A stretch of DNA of 52,906 nucleotides from Pedobacter panaciterrae (lineage in GTDB: Bacteria; Bacteroidota; Bacteroidia; Sphingobacteriales; Sphingobacteriaceae). Position 1 is the stretch's first letter. Every line of letters begins with the position of its first letter. The notes below the pieces were generated by a model that ran no database searches, was not told the DNA's origin, and saw only the letters and a program-made list of their open reading frames with translations. Both the position numbers and the translations under genes were made by a program. Shown here one piece after another: positions 17,732-27,484 of the stretch. The stretch is taken from NCBI RefSeq assembly GCF_001636695.1, contig NZ_LGEL01000034.1, positions 1 to 52,906 on the forward strand, read 5' to 3'.

Positions 17732-18961
17732 ATGACCAACAAAAAACTCAACCAGAAGTACAATAATTCTAAAGAGATAAATGCCTTATTCGATCGTTAT
17801 AAGGCAGGGATTGCTACACCTGAAGATTTAGCTTTTCTGGAAAGTTGGTATGATGAGCATAACAAAGATTTTTCATTAGTTTTAAGTGACACCGAACTTG
17901 GCGAAAGATTGGCTGAAGTAAGAAGTAAGTTGCCTATTGGAAAATTTACAGACCTCCCCACTGCAAAAACTGGTGTGAAATTGTGGCACGGATTAATTGC
18001 TGCTGCGTCTTTATTGATTGCCATGATAACTATTTTTTATTTCATTGGTAATTCTAAATCCGAGATAGAGATACTTCGTGAAGCTGCTGTCAATGCCGGT
18101 ATTGCTCCGGGTGGTAATAAAGCAATTCTAACTTTAGCCAGCGGTAAAAAAATTGTACTTACTGATGCCACAAATGGGAATATTGTTAATGAATCGGGAA
18201 TTACTATTACAAAAACCGAAGATGGAAAAATCATTTTCAAGGTAAATAATTCCGAAAGTAATTCCGAAAAAACAGAATGGAATACAATTGAAACTCCTAA
18301 AGGAGGACAATATCAAATTGCATTGGCCGATGGTTCAAATGTTTGGTTAAATGCAGAATCTAAATTAAAATTTCCTTCGGTATTTTCTTCCAGAATGCGT
18401 AAAGTAGAAGTTTCCGGTGAAGCTTATTTTGAAATCACAAAGAAATTCATAACTCCAAATGCAGAAAGACTACCCTTTGTTGTGATTTCAGACCTGCAGG
18501 AAATTGAAGTCCTGGGTACTCGTTTCAATGTAAACAATTACAAAGATGAAGAGGCTGTAAAAACAACTTTACTCGAAGGTTCTGTTATGATTCATTATCC
18601 TAAATCTAACAGCAATCACCCTGGAAGTGCAGATCTTAAAGGCTTAATATTAAAACCCGGACAGCAATCCAACATGACAAAATCTGGAAATATAAAAGTA
18701 GATTCTGTGAATGCACAACAGGCAGTGGACTGGCAAAAAGGTTATTTTGAATTTCATGACGAAAACGTTTATGAAATTATGCGCAAGGTAGCACGCTGGT
18801 ATGATATAAAAGTGATTTACGAGCCGGGATTACCTATGAATGGAATGGGAGGAACACTTTCCAGATTTCAGGATGTATCCAAGGTATTGGACGTCATGCA
18901 GAGCACAGGTCTTGTTAAGTTTAAAATTGAGGGAAAAAAAATATACGTACGAAAAGCATAA
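17732..18961 (+). CDS. FecR-type anti-sigma factor
   Basis: 409 residues. A cytoplasmic N-terminal part (about 1-85) is followed by a membrane segment (GLIAAASLLIAMITIFYFIG, about 89-108). A periplasmic FecR domain follows (TPKGGQYQIALADGSNVWLN, SKLKFPSVF, RKVEVSGEAYFEI) and then a C-terminal DUF4974 module (YFEFHDENVYEIMRKVARWY, STGLVKFKIEGKKIYV). It holds the sigma factor at the membrane until the SusC STN domain makes contact. It lies between its sigma gene and SusC, the standard order. Confidence 0.95.
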   Translation: MTNKKLNQKYNNSKEINALFDRYKAGIATPEDLAFLESWYDEHNKDFSLVLSDTELGERLAEVRSKLPIGKFTDLPTAKTGVKLWHGLIAAASLLIAMITIFYFIGNSKSEIEILREAAVNAGIAPGGNKAILTLASGKKIVLTDATNGNIVNESGITITKTEDGKIIFKVNNSESNSEKTEWNTIETPKGGQYQIALADGSNVWLNAESKLKFPSVFSSRMRKVEVSGEAYFEITKKFITPNAERLPFVVISDLQEIEVLGTRFNVNNYKDEEAVKTTLLEGSVMIHYPKSNSNHPGSADLKGLILKPGQQSNMTKSGNIKVDSVNAQQAVDWQKGYFEFHDENVYEIMRKVARWYDIKVIYEPGLPMNGMGGTLSRFQDVSKVLDVMQSTGLVKFKIEGKKIYVRKA

Positions 18962-19012
18962 TACTATAAAAATACCATAACCATTGTATCACCTAAACTA
19001 AACTAAAAGAAA

Positions 19013-19042
19013 ATGAAGAAAAATTTACGACAACAGGGTTAA
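19013..19042 (+). CDS. Possible leader micro-ORF in the SusC leader
   Basis: ATG to TAA encodes only MKKNLRQQG. It is followed by paired segments in the SusC leader (19052-19117 and a hairpin at 19117-19136). Whether it is translated is unknown; the second half of this leader is also covered by the proposed antisense RNA. Confidence 0.25.
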   Translation: MKKNLRQQG

Positions 19043-19059
19043 CCTAGCCTAAAAGGGAC

Positions 19060-19171
19060 CAAAAATAAGGTGCGAAAGTGTTCTTACCACTTCCACACCA
19101 ATATTTGGGTTTCCCTTATCTGGACGAGTCCGGATACAAAAAAATTGACAGAATTCTTGTATTAACCCAAA
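19060..19171 (-). ncRNA. Candidate cis-antisense RNA to the first SusC leader
   Basis: Proposed start about 19171, just downstream of a minus-strand -33/-7 promoter at 19206-19177; the 5' end reads GTTTGGGTTAA. The proposed end is a hairpin at 19099-19069 followed by TTATTTTT on the minus strand. The 12-bp stem pairs fully in the minus-strand RNA (two G-U pairs) but would have two A-C mismatches in the sense RNA, which points to the antisense strand as the functional one. The second SusC locus has the same arrangement. Bacteroides loci are known to carry such antisense RNAs (DonS type) that repress SusC homologues; function here is inferred. Confidence 0.6.
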
Positions 19172-19176
19172 CAGTA

Positions 19177-19206
19177 CAAAAGTATGAAATTAAATGCTTT
19201 TAACAA
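19177..19206 (-). promoter_or_regulatory. Antisense promoter overlapping the SusC start codon
   Basis: Read on the minus strand, TTG (19206-19204), 19 bases, then TACTTTTG (19184-19177). This matches the Bacteroidota -33 TTG and -7 TAnnTTTG pattern with ideal spacing. The first T of the -7 box is opposite the A of the SusC ATG. Confidence 0.65.
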
Positions 19207-22200
19207 GGTAGTTACGCACTATTGCGAACGGCTGCCTAAGATTTTATTCGTGATGCGAATAACCATGTGTATACTACTTTCTGCCCTTATGCAGGTCAGT
19301 GCGGCAGGACATGCTCAAAAGATAACCCTCTCAGAAAATAAGTCGTCTTTACGTAATGTTATTGAAAAAGTACGTCAGCAAAGTGGTTATGATTTCTTCT
19401 ATATCGAAGACAATTTAAAAAATGCCAACTTGGTAGACATCCGTGTAAAAAATGTTACCATAGAAGAAGCCCTGGATCAAATATTTGCTGATCAGCCTTT
19501 AAACTATGAATTGAGAGACAATGTTGTCATCATTAAAACTAAAACCAAAACTTTTTTTGATAAAATAAAGGGATACTTCAAAACGATAGAAGTAACAGGT
19601 CGCGTTTTAGATGAAACAGGCCTGCCTTTACCAGGTGCAACAGTAAAGCTCAAAGGTACAAAACAGGCTGTTACAACAAATAACAACGGAGTTTTTGCCA
19701 TTACAGTTCCTGATGAAAATGCTGTATTGGAAGTTACCTTTATTGGATATCAGCCAATGGAAATCACCGTGGGCATTCAAAAGTCTTTGCTATTTGAGTT
19801 AAAACCAACTTCAGCAACAGATCTGGACGAAGTTGCTGTTGTGGCCTTTGGTACTCAAAAGAAAGAGAGCTTAGTAGGCGCTCAGTCTTCGGTAAAAGCT
19901 TCTGAATTAAAACAACCGGTAGCAAACATTAGCTCTATGTTAGCAGGCAGGCTTCCAGGACTTATTGCCGTTAACAGAAATGGTGAACCCGGATCTGACC
20001 AGGCAGACATCTGGATTAGAGGGATAACCAATATTGGTGGCGACCGTAATCCGTTGATTGTTGTAGATGGAGTTCCCAACCGCCCTATCAACGGGTTAAG
20101 TCCATATGATATTGAATCATTTACTATCCTCAAAGATGCCGCAGCTACCGCTGTTTATGGTATCCGTGGCGCAAACGGCGTGATCCTGGTTGTTACTAAA
20201 CAAGGAAAAGCTGGTAAACCAACAATTGGTGTAGATTATTTTCAGGGAGTAACTACTTTTACTAAAAAGCCAGAGCTTATTGATGGAATAGACTATATGA
20301 ATCTGGCCAATGAAGCAGGGCTAACAGAATTCGTAAGAACCGCTAATACAGGAACCTATACACCAAGATATAGTGCTTCTACCATTGCCAAAACCGCATC
20401 AGGAGAAAATCCTATCCTTTATCCTAATGTAAATTGGCTCGATGCTATTTTCAGAGATTTCGGTCAAAACCGTACCGTTACTACAAATCTTTCAGGTGGG
20501 GTAAATAATGCGAGGTATTATGTTTCACTAGGATATTATGATGAAACGGGCTTGTTTAAAACTGACGATTCCCAATCGTATAACTCAACTCAAAAATATC
20601 AGAGATATAATGTAAGTACGAACCTTGACTGGGACATTACTTCAAGTACTAAAGTAAATTTAGGAATAAGAGGAGTACTGGGACAAGGAAATAACCCAGG
20701 CGTAGATAATGCTCAGGGTGTTTTCAATCAGGCTTTCCAAATCAACCCTACTTCATTCCCGGTTATGTATCCTAACGGATCTATTCCTGGAATTAGTGCT
20801 CAATCCGATCAAAGAAATCCTTACGCTGACATTACAAGAAGGGGTTATCGTACTTACTATAACAATCAGCTGTTTTCAAACCTACGTTTAACCCAGGACC
20901 TTAAGGTTGTAACTCCCGGACTGTCCGTTACCGGAATGTTTTCTTTTGACGTTGCTAACAGCAATACAGTAAACAGAAATAAAAGAGAAAGCACTTATTA
21001 CATAAACCCTAATGATCCATATAATGCTGATGGTTCATATAAGTACGGGCAAACATTGCAAGGTCAGAATTTCTTAGGGTATTCATTTACCAATGGTGGA
21101 GACAAAAAACTATATGCAGAGTTAGCAGTAAACTATAAGAGAGACTTCGGTAAGCACTCGGTATCAGGTTTAGTCTTGTATAACCAAAATGACAATCTTA
21201 CCCCATTTGCAGGTAATTTCACTTTATCTATTCCATATAGAATGATGGGAGTTGCCGGTCGTGCAAGTTATTCATATGACAACCGTTACTTTGCTGAAGT
21301 AAACCTGGGGTATAATGGTTCTGAGAACTTTGCCCCTGATAAAAGATTCGGTTTTTTCCCAGCTTTTGGTGTGGGCTGGATTTTATCTAATGAAAAATTC
21401 TTTGAGCCTCTTAAAAATGCATTTCAGCTTATTAAATTCAGATATTCTGATGGTATAGTAGGTAGCGGTGGCAGTTCCGCCGGTTATGCTGGCTCTGAGG
21501 GAGATCGCTTTTATTACCTCACTAAAGTGGGTGATGCTAATGGATATTCTTTTGGCTTAAGCAGAACCGGAATTAACGGTTTAAATGTTACCGCCTATGG
21601 AGTTGATGTAACCTGGTCTGAAACAAGAAAACAAGATTTAGGTTTTGAATTGAAATCATTAAACAACAATCTATCCTTAATCGTTGACTTATTTAAAGAA
21701 CATAGAACCGGAATTTTCTTACCAAGAGGTGTGGTGCCAAATTACATCGGACTCGTGTCTAATCCATCAGGAAATTTGGGAGAAACCAGAAATAAGGGTA
21801 TTGATGGAACAATAGAATATACTGCCAGGTTTAACTCTGATCTTGATATTACCTTCAGGGCCAACTACACTTACAACAGGGATAAAATCATTGAAAATGA
21901 TCAGGCTCCTACAAGATATGCTTATCAGGAGTTAAGAGGAAGTAACATTTTGGCCCGCACAGGTTATATTGCTGAAAAATTATTCGAAAGTCAGGAAGAA
22001 ATCAATGCCAGTGCTAAACAATTTGGCATCTTATTACCCGGAGACATTAAATACAAAGATTTAAATAATGATGGAATAATTGATGCATTTGACCGAACTA
22101 TCATTGGTCGTGGCGATGTCCCCTCTTCAATGTATGGGTTTGGTTTCTCTGCAAGGTACAAAGGGTTTGACTTAGGAGCGTTTTTTCAAGGACAAAGGAA

Positions 22201-22603
22201 TGCAGATATTATGTTAAGCGGTGACGCTTTACAACCTTTTACTGCCTCTGGTGGTTTGGGTAACTTACATTCAATAGCAACAGATCGCTGGACAGTTGAG
22301 AATCCTCGTCAGGATGCATTTTATCCCAGGCTATCTTATGGAGTAAATAACAACAACTTTCAGGCAAGCACATGGTGGAAACGGGATATCAGTTTTATTC
22401 GTCTGAAAAACCTGGACTTTGGTTATACATTAAATAAAGGAATTAAAGCAATTGGTGTAAACAAACTTAGGATATACTTTACAGGTTACAATATTTTCAC
22501 TATTAGTGATTTCAAAATATGGGACCCGGAACTGGCATCTAATAACGGAACAAAATACCCCTTAGTTTCTACTTACTCACTAGGTTTAACAGCTAATTTT
22601 TAA
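19184..22603 (+). CDS. SusC-family TonB-dependent receptor with STN domain
   Basis: 1139 residues. Signal peptide (MRITMCILLSALMQVSAAGHAQ region), secretin/TonB short N-terminal domain STN (about 48-115; SLRNVIEKVRQQSGYDFFYI, IEEALDQIFADQPLNYEL), carboxypeptidase-regulatory-like domain (about 135-215; VTGRVLDETGLPLPGATVKL), plug with the SusC signature (IESFTILKDAAATAVYGIRG), and a 22-strand-type barrel ending in SLGLTANF. It imports an oligosaccharide across the outer membrane with SusD, and the STN domain signals to FecR. No enzyme genes accompany this pair, so the substrate is unknown. SusD starts 5 bp later. Confidence 0.97.
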   Translation: MKLNAFNKVVTHYCERLPKILFVMRITMCILLSALMQVSAAGHAQKITLSENKSSLRNVIEKVRQQSGYDFFYIEDNLKNANLVDIRVKNVTIEEALDQIFADQPLNYELRDNVVIIKTKTKTFFDKIKGYFKTIEVTGRVLDETGLPLPGATVKLKGTKQAVTTNNNGVFAITVPDENAVLEVTFIGYQPMEITVGIQKSLLFELKPTSATDLDEVAVVAFGTQKKESLVGAQSSVKASELKQPVANISSMLAGRLPGLIAVNRNGEPGSDQADIWIRGITNIGGDRNPLIVVDGVPNRPINGLSPYDIESFTILKDAAATAVYGIRGANGVILVVTKQGKAGKPTIGVDYFQGVTTFTKKPELIDGIDYMNLANEAGLTEFVRTANTGTYTPRYSASTIAKTASGENPILYPNVNWLDAIFRDFGQNRTVTTNLSGGVNNARYYVSLGYYDETGLFKTDDSQSYNSTQKYQRYNVSTNLDWDITSSTKVNLGIRGVLGQGNNPGVDNAQGVFNQAFQINPTSFPVMYPNGSIPGISAQSDQRNPYADITRRGYRTYYNNQLFSNLRLTQDLKVVTPGLSVTGMFSFDVANSNTVNRNKRESTYYINPNDPYNADGSYKYGQTLQGQNFLGYSFTNGGDKKLYAELAVNYKRDFGKHSVSGLVLYNQNDNLTPFAGNFTLSIPYRMMGVAGRASYSYDNRYFAEVNLGYNGSENFAPDKRFGFFPAFGVGWILSNEKFFEPLKNAFQLIKFRYSDGIVGSGGSSAGYAGSEGDRFYYLTKVGDANGYSFGLSRTGINGLNVTAYGVDVTWSETRKQDLGFELKSLNNNLSLIVDLFKEHRTGIFLPRGVVPNYIGLVSNPSGNLGETRNKGIDGTIEYTARFNSDLDITFRANYTYNRDKIIENDQAPTRYAYQELRGSNILARTGYIAEKLFESQEEINASAKQFGILLPGDIKYKDLNNDGIIDAFDRTIIGRGDVPSSMYGFGFSARYKGFDLGAFFQGQRNADIMLSGDALQPFTASGGLGNLHSIATDRWTVENPRQDAFYPRLSYGVNNNNFQASTWWKRDISFIRLKNLDFGYTLNKGIKAIGVNKLRIYFTGYNIFTISDFKIWDPELASNNGTKYPLVSTYSLGLTANF

Positions 22604-22608
22604 TCATT

Positions 22609-24423
22609 ATGAAGAATATATTTTTATATACCATAGCCGCCTTGTTCATTATAGGTAGTTATGGCTGCAAGAAATTCTTGAATCAGGTACCAGATGATAG
22701 ATTGACTTTTGACGAATCTTTTGCCACTAAATCTACGGTGGACAGATTGCTGGCAAATGTTTATTCTACATTGCCGGATGAAATGCAGCAACGCTTCCCC
22801 GCTAACGGCTATACCGCAGGACCATGGACAGGCGCTTCGGATGAAGCAGATTACACACTGCCAAGCAGTTTTTCCAATAACTTAAATAGTGGTAACTGGG
22901 ATGCAACCACAGGTCAGGTAAATACAATTTGGCAACTGTATTACAGAGGAATACAAGCTTCCAGCAATTTTATTGCAAATGTCGACAAATGTACAGACTG
23001 TAATAATAGCGGAATAGATTATATCTCCAGATATAAAAACGAAGCCAGAGCTTTACGCGCCATTTACTACTACTACCTTTTACGTCAATACGGACCAATT
23101 ATTTTATTAGGTAACAATCCAATTTCTCCTGATGCTCCTATCGAAGCCATTAGTATTCCCCGCAGCTCATTTGATGAGTGTGTAAATTATATTAATAGTG
23201 AACTAGATGCTGCTGCAGCTGGACTTCCTGCGTTACCCATAGCTAACGAAGACTATGGCAGAATCAATAAGGCAGTAATTCATGCTTACAAAATTCAGCT
23301 ATTTCTAACCGCAGCTAGTCCACTTTTTAATGGAAATACAGATTACGCAACATTGAAAAATAAAGATGGCAAACAGTTGATCAATCAAACTTATGATAGA
23401 ACAAAATGGACAAGGGCGGCAACTGCAGCAAAGTCGTTCATTACCACTTACCCTAATTTTACTTTGTTTAAAAAAGCACATCCAACTGCACCTACAGTAT
23501 TTAATAATGCTTTTTTAGCATGTAGAGACGTTATGCTAACAGATTGGAACTCTGAGGTAATTTTAGCTAAAGGAAATGCTGAAGTAACGAGTTTACAATA
23601 CAATATGACCCCAAATCATAGCAATGGTTCCGGTAGTGATAAAGGAGGTTCATTCCTTTCAGCTTCTCAACAGTTAGTAGAGGCATATTTTATGGCTAAT
23701 GGTAAATCAACAGACGATAATACTTCTGGTTTTACCAGAACCGGATTTACAGATTTCCAGGCTCCAGACGACAATGCCGTACGATCTGTACAGAATATGT
23801 ACGTAAATAGGGAACCCCGTTTTTATGTGGGCATTACCTACACTAATCGTAAATGGATTAATCCAAATACAACTTTAGTTACAAGTTTCGAATTCAATGG
23901 CAATGCAGGAAGAGGTAGTATAAGTAACAATGATTATTCTTCTACAGGCTATACTCAACGCAAAAATCGTGGATTAAGTGGCGATGGTGGTCGTACGGCA
24001 ATTATGATTCGTTTGGCAGAGATATATTTAGATTATGCTGAGGCTGCATATGAAGCAGACAATAATGATCCCGATGTTTTGACCTATATTAATTTAATCA
24101 GGGAACGTGCTGGTATTCCTCAGTATGGTTCAGGTGCAGGTATGCTTTCAGTCCCAGCTGATTTGCGTGACGCAATTAGAAGGGAGAGAAGAGTAGAGCT
24201 CGCTTTTGAATCTCACCGTTATTTTGATACACGAAGATGGAAGATAGCAGAAACCACTGAAAGATCAATTATGGGATTAGATATTGGTAAGAATGCAGCA
24301 ACCGGTTTCTATAATATAGTTCAACAAGAATCAAGGGTATTCGAAAAAAAACATTACCTATGGCCTATTCCAAATGGAGAGGTACAGAAAGTACCATTAG
24401 TAGTTCAAAATACTGGCTGGTAA
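22609..24423 (+). CDS. SusD/RagB-family glycan-binding lipoprotein
   Basis: 604 residues with a lipobox (GSYGC, Cys20) for outer-membrane surface anchoring. Typical family blocks are FLNQVPDDRLTFDESFATKS, ARALRAIYYYYLLRQYGP, TPR-like helices, MIRLAEIYLDYAEAAYEADN, INLIRERAGIP, RRERRVELAFESHRYFDTRR and the end PIPNGEVQ. It captures the glycan and forms the lid of the SusC channel. It is the last gene of the locus and is followed by a strong terminator. Confidence 0.97.
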   Translation: MKNIFLYTIAALFIIGSYGCKKFLNQVPDDRLTFDESFATKSTVDRLLANVYSTLPDEMQQRFPANGYTAGPWTGASDEADYTLPSSFSNNLNSGNWDATTGQVNTIWQLYYRGIQASSNFIANVDKCTDCNNSGIDYISRYKNEARALRAIYYYYLLRQYGPIILLGNNPISPDAPIEAISIPRSSFDECVNYINSELDAAAAGLPALPIANEDYGRINKAVIHAYKIQLFLTAASPLFNGNTDYATLKNKDGKQLINQTYDRTKWTRAATAAKSFITTYPNFTLFKKAHPTAPTVFNNAFLACRDVMLTDWNSEVILAKGNAEVTSLQYNMTPNHSNGSGSDKGGSFLSASQQLVEAYFMANGKSTDDNTSGFTRTGFTDFQAPDDNAVRSVQNMYVNREPRFYVGITYTNRKWINPNTTLVTSFEFNGNAGRGSISNNDYSSTGYTQRKNRGLSGDGGRTAIMIRLAEIYLDYAEAAYEADNNDPDVLTYINLIRERAGIPQYGSGAGMLSVPADLRDAIRRERRVELAFESHRYFDTRRWKIAETTERSIMGLDIGKNAATGFYNIVQQESRVFEKKHYLWPIPNGEVQKVPLVVQNTGW

Positions 24424-24442
24424 AACACATTCTTCTGCTCTT

Positions 24443-24481
24443 AAAAAGACCTTGATACCTCGTATCGAGGTCTTTTTTTTT
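24443..24481 (+). terminator. Intrinsic terminator after SusD
   Basis: A 15-bp stem (AAAAAGACCTTGATA / TATCGAGGTCTTTTT, one G-U pair) with a 5-base loop and a run of nine T. It closes the first SusCD operon. Confidence 0.92.
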
Positions 24482-24695
24482 GAGGAAACCCTGAAATTCT
24501 GCCTATTTAGCTAATGCAACATGTTTTTTAGCACGTTTTCAATAATTAAACATACTGATCATCAATACCATATAGTAAAAGTGCTATAAATAAATCAAAA
24601 TCATCTCTGAATAAAATGAACAAATAGCTAAACTTTAGTAGATTTAATACAGTGATGGCGATTGGCCTAACCATAAAAAAACGATCCTAAACCAT

Positions 24696-25793
24696 ATGAT
24701 ATCTAAAGCAAATAACCAGCATCAAGTTTCTGTGGACAGGTTTGGCAGCGAGCCTTTTTTTGAAGTTTCTCAGGATTTGATGTGTATAGCTGGATTCGAT
24801 GGCTATTTTAAAAGAATCAATCCTGCAGTTTCTAAGTTGTTAGGGTATACCGATGAAGAACTATTTTCAAGACCTATTAATGACTTTGTCTGCGACGAAG
24901 ACAAGGATATTACAGAAGAACTTCGAAACAACCTCAAAAAAAACATACCGCTCTTAAATTTCGAAAACCGATACCTGACTAAAAAGGGTGATTTTGTATG
25001 GTTATCATGGACTTCAATTCCTGTTCCCGAATCCGGACTAGTCTATGCTATTGCAAAGAATGTAACGCACAAAAAGAAACTTGAAGAAGAAAGAAACAGA
25101 CTTTTGATCAGTCTTTCAAAAGTTAATGAGGAGTTGCAGCACTTCACTCATATGGCTTCACATGATTTAAGGGCTCCTGTAAATAATTTACTTGCCTTAT
25201 TTAGTCTTTTAGATACTTCTGTAATTCAGGATAAAGAGACTGAAAATCTGATTAACATATTACAATCAACAACTGAGGGGCTGAAGGATACTTTAAATTA
25301 TTATCTGGATGCGGCCAGCCAGAAAAAAAGCATGCATGTACCAACAGAAAACTTGAATCTTCATGAATCTCTGAATGGAGTATTTCATTCCATAAATTCT
25401 CTGATAGTAGGATCAAGAGCCGTTATCAATATAGATTTTTCTGAATTTGATACTGTCGATTTTAATAAGGTTTATATGGACAGCATTTTCCTTAACCTCA
25501 TTACTAATTCCATTAAATATGCGAAACCAGATTCTCATCCTGATATTTCTATTGCTACCAGGAAAACAAATGGTTCCCGGCAATTGATTTTTTCAGATAA
25601 AGGTTTAGGATTTGATATGGAAAAATGCAAACATAAGATATTTGGGCTATACCAAACCTTCCACAATAATGCAGATAGTAAAGGGATTGGTCTTTATTTG
25701 ATATACAACCACATTAATAGCCTGGGCGGCCATATTGAAGCTGAAAGCAGGATAAATGAGGGCGTAAAATTTGTATTAACTTTTAAGGATTAA
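24696..25793 (+). CDS. PAS-domain sensor histidine kinase
   Basis: 365 residues, soluble. One PAS domain (about 20-125; VSQDLMCIAGFDGYFKRINP, SKLLGYTDEEL, PAC end YAIAKNVTHKKK), HisKA with His156 (HMASHDLRAPVNN), and a HATPase domain with FLNLITNSIKYA, SDKGLGFDM and SKGIGLYLI. The nucleotide-binding lid is short. No response regulator is adjacent, so it is an orphan. It faces the BlaR1-like gene tail to tail with 13 bp between stops. Confidence 0.92.
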   Translation: MISKANNQHQVSVDRFGSEPFFEVSQDLMCIAGFDGYFKRINPAVSKLLGYTDEELFSRPINDFVCDEDKDITEELRNNLKKNIPLLNFENRYLTKKGDFVWLSWTSIPVPESGLVYAIAKNVTHKKKLEEERNRLLISLSKVNEELQHFTHMASHDLRAPVNNLLALFSLLDTSVIQDKETENLINILQSTTEGLKDTLNYYLDAASQKKSMHVPTENLNLHESLNGVFHSINSLIVGSRAVINIDFSEFDTVDFNKVYMDSIFLNLITNSIKYAKPDSHPDISIATRKTNGSRQLIFSDKGLGFDMEKCKHKIFGLYQTFHNNADSKGIGLYLIYNHINSLGGHIEAESRINEGVKFVLTFKD

Positions 25794-25806
25794 TATTCCT
25801 AAAAGG

Positions 25807-27078
25807 TTAACGAATCGGATTGTTTTTTGAACGGACAAGGATTACGCCATTTCTCCCCTTTATTCCATAATTCTTAATAGCCGATTCCCCTTTAAATACA
25901 TTTATCGACTCGATATCTTTTGAGTCGATAACGTCTATTGAACTTACCTCAATACCATCGAGATAAATAAGAGGCTGCGAGGAAATCGACTCTTTTTCTG
26001 GCAACAAAATCGGCTTCATTTTTACTTGTACTGTATCTGATGCCAGGACTTGTGTTCCCACTTGCTCTTTTATCTTTAGCTTCACAGTGCTCGTAATTAT
26101 CTTATTTCTAATTGAACCAGAAGTCTTCCTTTTAATTGGTTTTTTACGTTGGCTGCTGTATGAGGTTTCTCTAACTATCTTCTTCTTGTCCTGTTGACTT
26201 TTATTTTCGGTCTGTTTTGTAACAATGGTAAGCTTAGGTTCAGCAAATGCCCAGAAAAAAACAGCCAGAGCAGGTATTACAGTAAGCACCGCTACCTTTT
26301 TCACACTTCGGGAAGCTGGCTTCATCATCATGTCAACCCGCTTTAACTTATCAAAATGAGAAAAAGAACTAGCCAGTGTAAACACAGTTGTGCCTAAACT
26401 ATGGTTAATCAATGCAGCGCGATAAATAACAGCAGAATTACCTTGTTCCAAAACTGCACAATCTGCGAGATATTCATGATTTTGCTTAATGGCACTCAGA
26501 TACATCCAGGCAAAAGGATTAAACCACTGCAGGGCACAAAATAGCTGGGCAACCAGCAGGTCAACCCAATGAAACTGCCTTACATGGGCTTGTTCATGTT
26601 CCAGTATAAGTTTTTGTTCTATATCTGAACTTTCAGAAGAATCATCAATGATAATGTAATTAAAAACCGAAAAGGATGATTTAAAAACAGGCGTTCTCAC
26701 CACTTTATAACCATTTAACAAAGAATAGCCATATTCGCTGACCATCCGCTTTATTTTATGCAGTCCAATAACATGACGCAGCAGTAAAGCAACTGCAATA
26801 ACACCATAAGCCGCTAAGGCGATTTCTATCCATCCATATCCGGTTTCATGAACTGAGGCGATTGCTTGAACCGGTTCTGAGATCCGGTTATCCGAGACCA
26901 TACTTACCTGGTATGTATAAGTATAGAAAGGCAGTATCAAAGAAGCAAGTATACCCGTGACTAGAAAGTACCTGTTGAACCGATAAAAAGTTTCATTTTT
27001 AAAACAACACCAGTAAATACCAAAAAAAACTGAGGTACAAACCGAAGATTTCAACAGATATATAACCAACTGCTCCAT
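25807..27078 (-). CDS. BlaR1/MecR1-like M56 membrane metallopeptidase with plug-like C-terminus
   Basis: 423 residues. Membrane helices at about 5-22, 38-58, 82-102 and 264-282. The zinc site is H161-E-Q-A-H165 with Glu202 in NHEYLAD, as in BlaR1-type peptidases that cleave the BlaI repressor. The penicillin-binding sensor domain of BlaR1 is absent. Instead, after a Lys-rich linker, the C-terminus (about 360-423) resembles part of a TonB-receptor plug: IYLDGIEVSSIDVIDSKDIE, then INVFKGESAIKNYGIKGRNG and VILV. That segment may sense or contact outer-membrane partners. It lies 6 bp after blaI in the same operon. Confidence 0.92.
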   Translation of the reverse strand: MEQLVIYLLKSSVCTSVFFGIYWCCFKNETFYRFNRYFLVTGILASLILPFYTYTYQVSMVSDNRISEPVQAIASVHETGYGWIEIALAAYGVIAVALLLRHVIGLHKIKRMVSEYGYSLLNGYKVVRTPVFKSSFSVFNYIIIDDSSESSDIEQKLILEHEQAHVRQFHWVDLLVAQLFCALQWFNPFAWMYLSAIKQNHEYLADCAVLEQGNSAVIYRAALINHSLGTTVFTLASSFSHFDKLKRVDMMMKPASRSVKKVAVLTVIPALAVFFWAFAEPKLTIVTKQTENKSQQDKKKIVRETSYSSQRKKPIKRKTSGSIRNKIITSTVKLKIKEQVGTQVLASDTVQVKMKPILLPEKESISSQPLIYLDGIEVSSIDVIDSKDIESINVFKGESAIKNYGIKGRNGVILVRSKNNPIR

Positions 27079-27084
27079 AGCTTC

Positions 27085-27477
27085 CTATTTTTCTTTTTCT
27101 TTATTCAACTCATCTTTGGTATTGCGGATTAAAAGATCCAGTTCATCGACAGTATAGTTGTTTTCTTTGGCAAAAAAAGAAGCCATTGATGCAAAGGAAT
27201 TATTGAAGTAGTTTTTAAGTAGTCCCAGCAGCTGAGTCTTTGAATAATCCTCTTTCATAATCAGAGGAATATAAACATTGGTACGCCCAAGACTGTTGTG
27301 AGAAACAAAACCTTTGTTGCCCAATATGGTCAATACTGTAGAAACTGTTGTTCTTGCAGGTTTGGGTTCTTCAAGCTTTTCACGGATATCCTGTACCGTA
27401 CCCTCCCCCAACTCCCATAAAACCTGCATAATCTGCTCTTCCGCTTTTGTCAACTGAACTGTTTTTTCCATTAACAT
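27085..27477 (-). CDS. BlaI/MecI-type repressor
   Basis: 130 residues. The winged helix-turn-helix family pattern is LTKAEEQIMQVLWELGEGTV, then LEEPKPARTTVSTVLTILGN and KGFVSHNSLGRTNVYIPL, followed by a dimerisation helix region. It should bind dyads and be inactivated when the M56 protease is triggered. Near-identical dyads are found just upstream of this gene and upstream of the operon's first gene, so autoregulation is likely. The wide target range known for BlaI homologues means the inducer need not be a beta-lactam. Confidence 0.95.
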   Translation of the reverse strand: MLMEKTVQLTKAEEQIMQVLWELGEGTVQDIREKLEEPKPARTTVSTVLTILGNKGFVSHNSLGRTNVYIPLIMKEDYSKTQLLGLLKNYFNNSFASMASFFAKENNYTVDELDLLIRNTKDELNKEKEK

Positions 27478-27484
27478 AAATGTA

